Source: Dioscorea cayenensis subsp. rotundata
Taxonomy: Eukaryota > Streptophyta > Magnoliopsida > Dioscoreales > Dioscoreaceae
NCBI RefSeq assembly: GCF_009730915.1
Contig: NC_052477.1
Location: 27,236,578-27,300,577, forward strand
DNA: 64,000 nucleotides
Direction of reading: 5' to 3'
Under the pieces are notes generated by a model. The model made no database searches. It was not told where the DNA came from and worked only from the letters and a program-made list of their open reading frames with translations. The position numbers and the translations under genes are program-made. Shown in pieces: positions 26,251-35,985 of the stretch; within the stretch, counting starts at the first letter, position 1; every line of letters starts with the position of its first letter.

Positions 26251-29200
26251 ACATGAAAAACTCAGTGTTGGGGACTGTGAATGAGTTTGTCTTCATGCAT
26301 GAAAAAAAAGAGAGTAAATGCTGCTGTTTCTGAGATTTCTATTAACAAAATTCAATGTTCTTCTTATCATCTGCAGAAAAAAGTTAAAAGCATTGGCACA
26401 CAGTCTAACATATGAGAATCAATCTCTGCAAATTTCACATGCAAAAGTGATTAAAAAAATCAGAGAAATTAATCAAGCTTGAATTTAGGATCTTAAAAAA
26501 AAAACACTGGCATTGAAGTGCATTGCATGTGGCAAACCATCCAGCGTAAAAAGGGAAGAGAAATGAGGATCTTCATCACTTTCCAATGGAGTGGAGTGTC
26601 TCCTCTTTTCTGCAGACTTAGCTGTGATTAGAGTTCAAGTCTTTACAGCTTAAACAAGCATTAAGATGTTAATTAATTGTTAGGCTTGGACTTTGCTTAA
26701 CTTCCATTAACTTCTAATTAATAAATAATTAGGCACTTAGTTCTAAATTCAGTACTTCATTGGACTTGGTGTGATTCTTCTTGGATTAAGAAAATTAGTA
26801 GTAACTAACTCATTATATTAATTTAAGACTAATAGTATCACTAAAAGTCTTGGTCAAAAGAATTATTTTATGTGGGAATTAACACTGTCTTTTTATTCTT
26901 TTTTTTTTAAGCTAATTCAAAAGTTTGATTAAGAGAATCAAATGTTTATTTTATGAAATTTTTACTCTAAAAATTATTTTTTAAGGCTAATGGAATAAAT
27001 TATTTGGGCATGTAAAATTGGAAATTTTTATAATTATATATATATATATATATATAATTTGCTCAGGACATTAGCAACTTGTCCAAGAAAATTCTTTTAT
27101 TCTTTCGATGACAAAATAAAAATTATTTCAATAAAAAGAATAAATAATATTTGAGAACATGGGTTCATCACATGGCCACTTGGGAAAGTTGAGAAATATA
27201 TTTACTTTATAAAGGTTATTTATATACATTCTATTTGATGATAAACAAGGCCTTTTTTTTTTCTCTCATGCATTTATGTCTCTTCACATTAATTAGTCAA
27301 ACCTTTATATAAATATAACATTAATAATAGAATTTGTTAAATATTTATGAATCAATTATTTTGGTCCTAGGAAAGTATATTAAAAATTTTTTAAAAAAAT
27401 ATTAGTTTATATTAAATTAGAATTATAATAAATTTAATAATTAATTACATGTAAAGCATGAGAACATCATTTTACAACTCACAGGAAACAGTGGGCATTT
27501 GATCCATTGGATAAGAAAAAGATGTGGTCCTCTTTAATCTTTTGGATATATAGCTTATGTCAATCTTGGAATAAAGGCACTTATTCTTTTTTTCTTTTTT
27601 ATTCATGAATAGTGTTTGTTTAAAGAGGAGGAATAAGTTACCAAAAAATAATTAATTTAGTGATTTTTATGTGAATTTTTATTATTATGCATCAAAGTTC
27701 TTGGTTTCAATTTAATGTCTCTTATATATTAAAAAGAAAAATATATGATCTTTTATTTAATAGATTCATTAAATTTCTATTTATAGATATAGTATTTAAT
27801 TTGTAGGACTTCATAGAAAAGAGCAATTCACAAGTCCCAAAATGTTACTGAAACGTAGAAGATGGTGGTGGACCTGGTGGTTTTGTTTTCTAGTGATAAA
27901 TTAATTTTTACTTACCCCAATATTATTATTATTATTATTACTATTACTATTATTATTATTATTATTATTTTATCACCCCACTAATATTTACCAAAAAAAA
28001 TCATGTATATATAATGGTATACTAATTACAGTGACTTAATGACTCTTTTAAAGATTTATCATTTGAGACAGACTAATATGCGGAACAATGATAATTTCTC
28101 ATGTGAGTCCAAAATGGTATATCAAAAGTCACAATTATAGCATTGTAAATTCTCTTGTGTTTATAACCATGGAGGGGAGAAGAATATTGTTCTTCCCAGG
28201 AAAATTGAGGGTTCGACTCACTCCCAATGTATAGATGAGGCCTAATAATAAAAACAATGTTTTGAGATGGCTTATCCACGTTTGTATATATATATATATA
28301 TATATATACAGGCTGCACCATCTATCAATTTTTGTAGATTCAATATCTACGAAACGATCTTCGTCAACTGTTGGATATCAATCCAATGGTCTTCATCATA
28401 GGCTCTACAGTAACAAAGAAATTCTCATACATAGAAACTATAAAACCCGGAGATATAACCTATATATATAGGCCGCGTCATCTACAAAGGTTCATAGATT
28501 CAATATCCACGAATGTTCGTCATCAGCCATTGGATTTCAATTCATCGGTCTTCATCATAGCCTCTACAATAACAGAAAAATTCTCATACAGAGAAACTAT
28601 AAAATCCGAAGAGATTATTGATTATCAACTTGTGTTTGTGTTGGATTTCGTTGTAATTCACCTATATTTTTCAACTTCCATGTCTAATTCTGAAAATTTC
28701 CATAATTTATAACAAATGATAAAATTTTTTATTCAAAATATTATGTGAAACATTTACTCTAATTTATTTTTGTTAAGGACAAAAAAAAAAAAAAATCAAG
28801 AACCATACTAAACATATTTATAACATTCAAGGACCAAATGATTTTTTTTGGGATTTAAAAATCAAAGTAAATATTTGTGTATAATTAAAAAATTAATTAC
28901 GAACTTTCACTAAAAATACCATGAAAAATATTCAAATACCATTTGCTCCTTCTATTATTGACTTGGTAAAACCTTAGCCAACATTTTAATGTTTTTTTTT
29001 TTTAAAATAGACCATTTAAAAAAAGCCAACATTTACATGCGTTTCAAACTTGGGTTTTCTTCTTTAAATTTGATGACATAAAATAATTTTTTTTCTTTTC
29101 AAAAATAAAAATATTTTTTTCTCTATTTAAAAAATAAATAAATAATTTTTTTCAAGTAAAGCCTTTGAAGTTCATTCCCTCATAAGTGACATTCATTAAC

Positions 29201-29369
29201 ACACTTAATACACATCAATCATTAATTAGCATCAACATAAGACCACAACATACCACAAACATCTCAACTTATATTATTATACACCCATAATAATAATAAT
29301 AATAATAATAAATTAATTAATTAATTAATTAATTAATTATTCAAATCAAATAACTCACTAGTAAAACTA
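26251..29369. other. Gene-free interval upstream of the expansin gene
   Basis: AT-rich sequence with simple repeats: (TA)n near 27039-27056, an (ATT)n run with interruptions at about 27923-27968, (AAT)n at about 29287-29311 and (TAAT)n at about 29312-29338. A tandem duplication at 28311-28630 is listed separately. No coding gene recognised. Confidence 0.45.
28311..28630. repeat. Diverged tandem duplication, two units of about 160 bp
   Basis: Unit 1 (about 28311-28465) and unit 2 (about 28471-28625) share AGATTCAATATCYACGAA, GGTCTTCATCATAG, CTCTACARTAACA and AATTCTCATACA in the same order. Similarity looks like roughly 80 percent, so this is older than the other tandem duplications in the window. 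The 5' side near 28205 carries GGTTCGACTCA, which resembles a tRNA B box, but no A box or tRNA fold is convincing. Confidence 0.75.
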
Positions 29370-30107
29370 CTACCTTCTTGCATGCCTAAAATTCCAGTTC
29401 AGAGGACCATTCATTGGCTCAACATTGATAGGCTTCATCACACAATACCTACCTGTCTTATAATTACTACTACCTTTGCACCCATTCATGTTCATAAGCA
29501 ACCTCTCTTTCTCCAGTTCATGCCTTCCCATTCTTCTCAAGTTTTCTTTCCTACTATTAAATGCACCAGCCTTCACTCTACTCCTCCCGGGCCTCGCCGG
29601 CACCGGCACCGGCACTGGCACCGCGTCGAGCCCCATTAACTTCGCAACCACCCCCGGCTTGCACCAAACTACACTCTCGCCTGCTACGGTTGGCGGATAC
29701 GCAATATTTCCGTCAAAATTCACCTCGTAACAGTTGTTCAGATACCCGCCTCCGGTACTACTAGAGCAGCAAACTGATCTCCTCCCTGGTTTCACACAAC
29801 CGTAATTACGAAAAGAAGATCTGTACATCGCGTCCCTTCCATCGAGAGAAAACCTCGGGTACTGATTCATAGCTGCATTCCTTGCAGACCTTAGAATGTC
29901 GGAGTTGTTCACACATGACATCCTCCTGTTAAGCTCGCTGTAGTCGTCAATTTTTGCTCGCCTCGCTGCCTCTTCTTCGAGATCAAGCTGTAGGATCATC
30001 TCCTCTAGAGTTAGCGGGTTGTCGTCAACGTAGGAGTCATTGGCGATGCATGAGACATCACAGTCGTTCTTCTTTTGGTCTAGTGTCGATGTGGACCCGG
30101 ACACCAT
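29370..30107 (-). CDS. TRM-motif protein, DUF3741-like (function unknown)
   Basis: Open frame of 245 residues with long stretches resembling an uncharacterised plant family. It has NPLTLEEMILQLDLEEEAAR, then RMSCVNNSDILRSARNA, NQYPRFSLDGRDAMYRSS, and ESVVWCKPGVVAKLMGLDAV, the last holding the VxxLMGLD motif of TON1-recruiting-motif (LONGIFOLIA/TRM) proteins. It ends in a basic region and a CVMKPI block. TRM proteins link microtubules with the TON1/PP2A complex; that role here is inference. The in-frame ATG at 30107 gives MVSGSTSTLD. Just upstream, in another frame, an ATG at 30135 gives MKRGIRSFCNGV, which I judge to be the family's usual N-terminus. The two frames would join if one base near 30101 were absent, so the start is uncertain. 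Confidence 0.75.
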   Translation of the reverse strand: MVSGSTSTLDQKKNDCDVSCIANDSYVDDNPLTLEEMILQLDLEEEAARRAKIDDYSELNRRMSCVNNSDILRSARNAAMNQYPRFSLDGRDAMYRSSFRNYGCVKPGRRSVCCSSSTGGGYLNNCYEVNFDGNIAYPPTVAGESVVWCKPGVVAKLMGLDAVPVPVPVPARPGRSRVKAGAFNSRKENLRRMGRHELEKERLLMNMNGCKGSSNYKTGRYCVMKPINVEPMNGPLNWNFRHARR

Positions 30108-30135
30108 TGCAGAAACTTCGAATGCCCCTCTTCAT

Positions 30136-30574
30136 CTTGGATGCAAGGGAGTTCTTGAGAAGAAAAAGGGAGAGGTCCTTCATGGTTTGAATTGTGGGCA
30201 GAGATGTGAAGAGATATGGTTGGTTGTATAGTGAAGTTAAAAAGGGACCAGAACGTGAATGAAGTGAATGGAGAGGTGGACATTATAACGGTCACATGAG
30301 AAAACGGGTGATGAGTTCACAGGTTTCTCAGTATGGAGTTCAAAAGTTTCTAGTTCATCATTCATTGCCGAATTTTCAAATATAATGCGTATAATGAGAA
30401 GCATCTGATAAAAATAAAAACAGCATTGCAACTACATTGTATAGCTAAAGAAAAACCGAAACAACTTCAACATGACAACGTTGATTGGTCTGCTAGCTTC
30501 AGCTATAGAGTTTGGATATATCACATTGGTTGAAAACATAAAGAAAATGAACTGACCTGGGGCTAAGTCCTGCA
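30136..30574. other. Short spacer between TRM-like and RING genes
   Basis: Contains the leader and promoter of the TRM-like gene on the minus strand and the 3' flank of the RING gene. Nothing else seen. Confidence 0.4.
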
Positions 30575-33500
30575 TCATGTTCTGAACCGACCAAATTGGT
30601 TGCGGTTATCATGAGATGGTGCGGTTCTTCCGAATACCTTTGCGCCGAAGATATCCTTGCCTATCTTCCCTTTGAATGAAAACCGCTTCTTAAAATGATC
30701 CTTTATTGAGGAACTTCCTTGCCGTGGCACAGGGAGAGACTGGTACCGATTCAGAGCAGGACCACTGCTACTTCCCGCATGATTTGAAGTGGTGAAGTTG
30801 AATCCATGACTCCGTTGAATAGATTTACGAGTCAGTTGAGGTTCAAAGAATGATGTAGATCCTTCATCATTATCACCTTTCGAAACACACAGCGCATGGA
30901 GGCTCATGAACTTGGGCTTTCGGTGTGGTTTCCTCCAGGCATTCTGCATGGAAAACATGGCCACAAGGAAGTACACCAGTGATAGGTAGATCACCATTTT
31001 TGACAATCCTAGAAGAACTCCATGGTGATTTCTGCCACAAGAATCTCTCGCATAACCCGCATTTCTGATATCTGGCTGAATCATAAGGAGATCTTGAAGG
31101 TTTTTCACTGATATGTTCCATGACGTCGATGGCATCTCCCTCAAATCCAAAATCATAGTAACTGCTGGCATTACTCCACCTAAATCCATCTCTCCTTGAA
31201 CTTGCACCTGGTTCTGGAGAAGCCTCCATCTTCTGAAGTTCAGTTAGGATCTTGTGAAACTTGAGATCTGGGCTTAAAGAACTATTAGTCGATGTACTGT
31301 TACTGTTAAGGTGCCCTGTTTTGCCACCAATACTTCCATCAAGTGGCTCTGTTGCTTCACCATCAGAAACAGGATTACGGAAAGCAAGTGGATAAACCGG
31401 CTTTGACATGAATGAACGCCTCCCGGACAAGTTGCGAGATGGATAAATGATTGGCTGTTTACTAGTGGACACCCAGTGACCATATTCTGAAAATGGGGAA
31501 GCTGAACCAAAACTGTTGGACTTGGAGGAGACTCCCGCCAGGAAAACGCCCCTGAAACAAGGTAGAAAAAGAAGCCCATGATAATCAATAAATAACTAGT
31601 TGAATTTTAGAAATAATTGAACAAATAAGGCTGTCAACATTACTTCATTATAGTGGAGAGGCATGGAAGTTTCAACCCTTGTCCCTGATCATGTGAATTA
31701 AAATTTGATGATTAGTTAAAAGAAAATAATTGCTTGAATAAAACCACTTCAATACATAAACTGGAGATTTAATGAACTTCTCAGATAGTTAATTCTCATA
31801 ACCATTTATCAGAAAATCATAACCATTACGGACCTCACCGAACAAGAAGCCTATTTTTTTGGGTAATAACCAACAACCATAAGTTACTGTGAAGAAATGA
31901 TCAAACAAGATAATTCAATCCTTGACAAACTAGGAAACCTTTTTCCCATTAAACAGCATTCAATTTCTGATAGCGTCCCATGTCAGGCATAACAATTATC
32001 GTCATTGAGATATGTAAAGAATCAGGCTTAAAATGCAGCTGATTTTAGGTCATGTAAGTATAAAGACTATTGTCCCATATTACAAACAACTACCTTGGCA
32101 GTTAAGAAAATACTACCATTTACAAAATAAGAAGACTATAAATTAATCCTGATTTATAAATAAAGTCAAATCCCTGAGTATTTTGCATATAAAATCTTCT
32201 TTACTTCCATGCATCTTCCCTTGTACGGAAACTCTTTGGTAAATTTATCTTCAGATAATTAATTTTACTGCTGCTTTGATATTGTTAAAATGCCATATTT
32301 GCAGAGTTCTCTATAAAACTTTAGGGCTCTGTCCAGCTTGAAATACTATCAAATAAAAGTTGGGGCATACCACAAAACCCACTTCTCCAGGGATCAAAGT
32401 AATTAAATACTCATAATTTCATGAATAATCCCATTGAGCCGCAGGCAAACAGGACTATTATAATTTTAACATGTCAGAGACTAGGATGAGGATCGGTGTG
32501 CATCAAATGACCAAATTCATATGAACACATTTCAACCATTAGAGGAAGATTATTGAGGAACCCCCAAAGGTGTATTGCAAATATGATCACATTTGAGAGG
32601 CACAAGAAAAAAAGAAGTCATTTAATAAATGTGAATTCAAATAACTGCAGAACCATGTGAGTGAAAACCTTGTTCTTGTTCATGACAGTACAAGTAACGT
32701 AAAAAGCCTTGGGTGTCTAATGAGAAAATCAATAAATTAAAATAGTCTAAAATTTCAACAGGTTGGTGAAAAAAATTTAGGAGGGTCAAGCATCATAGAA
32801 ATCAAGAGAAAGCACATGGACACACCACAGAATATCTGAACAAGCTTGCAGTATGGCGCCCAACCATGATATGAATTCAATCAACAGAACGACAATGGGA
32901 GAAAGCTATATCTCTTATTACTAAACAAATACTCTTTTCTTGGATTTAAGATGCAATGGATCACCTTAATTGTTTCCAGCCATTTTTTTTTTAAAATCAT
33001 CTGATTAATTAGGAGGAGACCAACGCATTCCAAATTTAGAATGCGCAACTCATGCACACCAAGCAGATGTGGTTTCTCTAACTATACAATGCACGCTGCG
33101 TGAGTTTCAATTCCACTCATGATAAAAATTGGACACAGCATACAGTTCTAGATGATCCAATGGTGCAATGATTCGATAATAAGTGGATTTGTTTGATAAA
33201 GAGAAAGGTCAGTTTCCTGTTGGATGGTAGAAAAGGTTCTCTATTTTCATAGTATAATGTCATTTCAAATCTTCTCACTTTCTTGGTAGTTTCTGACCAA
33301 TTGGCACAGAACACCCAATAAGCAATCCAGTAAATCATCTATTTTCACCCCCTTAACAGAAAATAGTTGGATAATTAGTTCAAAACAATGCAAGTTAATC
33401 AGAAGGTGTAAAGTAACCATTGTGAGCATACCATTTAATTGTTATTGAAACAGTAAGTTTTCTTGTTCTGAAATATCTCAATCCTATCAAGGTCTATCAT

Positions 33501-34174
33501 TTAACCATTCATCCATATATAATAGATAAAATCCTCATGCATTCTACTCGGGCAAAACATGGGCAGCAACACTAAAGAAATTAGATATGAAATTTTTTAA
33601 CGGCAGTAGCTTCAAGAGGAGTTTCTGCAAGGCATTAGCTTCAAATCAATAAAATAAAGATAAATGATCTTAGATTACCTCCAGCTGGTGTGGAGAATTC
33701 ACGCTGGTCATATCTTTGTGCAGGAGAAGTCCAGCGTGGTGGAGGGTAACTATCAGATGGACTCCCATTATAGGAAAGAGCCCCATCAGACATTGAATGA
33801 TGATGATTTTGATAATGCCTAGGGTTCGTATTTCTTCTGCTTCCTTTACCATGTGAGGACAGTGATGATCCAACAAAGGGAGCTCGACGAATCCCATGTG
33901 ATAAACCATCTGAATGAAGACTGCAATCCCATCTTCTAGAAAATGGAGGTGAGAAACTTGAATTTGTTCTCCAGTGAGGTTCTCCATGATCCATGGAATA
34001 TCCCCTACTCACTGAATTAGATTTCTCTCCTTGTGGCCCAGAGGCCACACAGCAAAGAGCACCCGTTTTAGCTATCTTTATCAAGTAAATGAAATAGTTG
34101 CGAAAGCAATTTTGGTCCCAATCCACCTTATGGTTTCATCCCTATGCGCAACACTCGTCACTATAGAGGTGAAT
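30575..34174 (-). CDS. RING-type zinc-finger protein, probable E3 ubiquitin ligase
   Basis: Coding segments as read on the minus strand: 34174-33679, a short exon 31684-31644 and 31551-30575. The large last exon encodes GVFLAGVSSKSNSFGSASPF, a FHKILTELQKMEASPEPG segment, FRWSNASSYYDFGFEGDAID, then a RING-like cluster (CGLCERFLWQKSPW, VLPCGHVFHAECLEETTPKA, PPCAVC) ending at a stop at 30873. A basic, Ser-rich tail (KDHFKKRFSFKGKIGKDIFG) continues in another frame to 30575. The first large exon begins LCCVASGPQGEKSNSVSRGY and lacks an ATG upstream of this; the codon at 34066-34064 is ACG, and the first in-frame ATG is 33994. Phases imply one more exon in the 2 kb intron, which I did not find. 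RING proteins transfer ubiquitin from E2 to substrate; the substrate is unknown. Confidence 0.75.
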
Positions 34175-34886
34175 CTGCAATATGTAAATTAATCACCAGA
34201 AAATTATTAAGAGCAGAAAAAGTCAAGACTTAACAGACTGAAGCTAAAATGTACACATCATCTACCCTATGTATTTGAATCTCATATTTAACAGCTATAA
34301 TTTTAATATTTGGGTGTTGGGCAATGAGAAGAGGAAGCTAAAAAGTATCATTAAAAGTTAAACCTCATATCTGCTGTTCGCTCAATACTCCTAACACCAG
34401 CTTACATCTCCTGGACAGGTAGGCCTCCCCAAGATTGTATATATGAATTCAGCCTTCCCTCAAAATAAATATCTGCCCAGTAATGTTAAATGATGTGAGC
34501 CACACAAAATTCAGACATTCAAGTAGTGCCACACAGACAAGGATATGAATAAGCCTTAACATCAGTAATAGTTTAGATATGCCAATATTGTACAAAAAGC
34601 ATAAAATTTCATTTTGCATCAACCATATTAAGTTTTAACAAACTTAAGCTCAATGAGTGGCTAACTTGAGCACAGCTCCTCAAAATCCACAGTTGTTTCC
34701 TCAAACAAATATATCACTGTTGTTCTAATTGATGAAAAGGGATGGTTCATGAGAAAATCTATGTAAAACCATCGAGAAAATTATAATTAAAAACCTCCCA
34801 TTATTTTGTGGCAACTCTTCACTTTCACGCCAAAACATAAAAATTCAAACATTTCATGCTAACTATTCAAACCATTTAAATTAAAG

Positions 34887-35094
34887 TAACAATTTGTGGC
34901 ATAAAAATAACAAAGAGGTGGGTATCAACATGAATTTGGTATCTGAAGAAAATTAAACTTAATCTGGCTGCACTATTATCCTCTTACAAATAAAAACTTC
35001 TAATAATTATAACCAACAAACTAATCTAGCAAACCTAACAATTAGTGGCACAAAAATAACAAAGAGATGGGTATCAACATGTATTTGGTATCTG
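34887..35094 (-). repeat. Duplicated 59-base segment in the first intron of the RING gene
   Basis: A block from TAACAATTTGTGGCATAAAA to TTTGGTATCTG at 34887-34945 recurs at 35036-35094 with few differences, an offset of about 149 bases. The flanking text is weakly similar, suggesting a small tandem duplication in intronic DNA. Confidence 0.8.
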
Positions 35095-35445
35095 CTAGCA
35101 ATTCTCAAATGGTTGAAGGTAATAAAAATTCAATCCGCACGCCCTCCTGATAGAGAGTCCTTATATTTGTACATCAAACATTGAAAGCACTCACTCAAGA
35201 ATGAACCCAATCACTACAGGATGGAAACAAACAACCACAGCTCCACAAATTGCAATACTACAACTCAAAAATCAAAACACACAGGCATCCAATTCCACCC
35301 AAAATGAAACTTAAAAACAAAAAGGTTGGATCTTTATCAACGCAAGAACTCCAAAACAATAAAGATCAAATCTTTGCAAGAGAAACACAAAAATACAACC
35401 TCCAAGAACCAAAATCAACCCAGAGCACAAGATTTCCGGCGAAAA

Positions 35446-35694
35446 TTACAGGGAAAACGGGATAAAACAAGAAAAAGGTGGAAACTTTGAAGGTGATAGG
35501 GAAGAAAAAAGGACCTTTTTTTCAAAGGAATAGGGCCAAAGGAGTGGCAGGAGAGGAGCGGAAGAGGCCGTGCGGTGATGATAAGAGTCAAGACTAACAA
35601 GAGAAAAGACGGGGAGAATAACAAGAATAGCAAACAGCATTAACAAGTGGCACGCCCAGCTCCCCCTTTTCCTCTCTGCCTTCTTGCTTGCCAT
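35446..35694 (-). other. Long leader ORF (82 codons) in the RING gene 5' exon
   Basis: From the ATG at 35694 the frame reads MASKKAERKRGSWACHLLML and continues through a hydrophobic stretch (LFAILVILPVFSLVSL) to a stop at 35446. It lies where the 5' untranslated exon of the RING gene is expected, about 1.3 kb upstream of the next exon. It could be a regulatory upstream ORF, a small membrane protein, or chance. No family is recognised. Confidence 0.3.
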
Positions 35695-35700
35695 TCTTGG

Positions 35701-35985
35701 CCATTTAGCGGAGGCCAAACCTCACGTGCTCTCCGCGTGACATCAATTTCTTTTCCCTTTTTCCTCAATTTAAACCAAAATTTATAAATAATCAAAATAT
35801 CAATCTAATTGCGTTTTTTAAAACCCTAAACCTAAAACCAGCTGGAGATCAGTTCCGCCAGGTCTGAAATCCATAATTTCCTGAACGATTTCTCGTTTAT
35901 TTCCAAATTTTGCGGTGGTTTTGTGAAGTTTTGATTGAAAAGTTGGGATTTTTACTTACCTTATCTGAATGATTTGCAGAAAGAG
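35701..35985. promoter_or_regulatory. Divergent promoter between RING (-) and VOA1-like (+) genes
   Basis: Fewer than 300 bases separate the RING leader from the VOA1-like start codon. The interval holds a G-box CACGTG (35723-35728) and a telo-box-like AAACCCTAAACC (about 35821-35832). Telo boxes mark promoters of growth-linked plant genes. No TATA box is obvious, as is common for housekeeping pairs. Confidence 0.5.

Noticed and set aside
28200-28220. GGTTCGACTC resembling a Pol III B box, possible tRNA or SINE
   Set aside because: No A box at the right distance and no cloverleaf or acceptor stem can be drawn.
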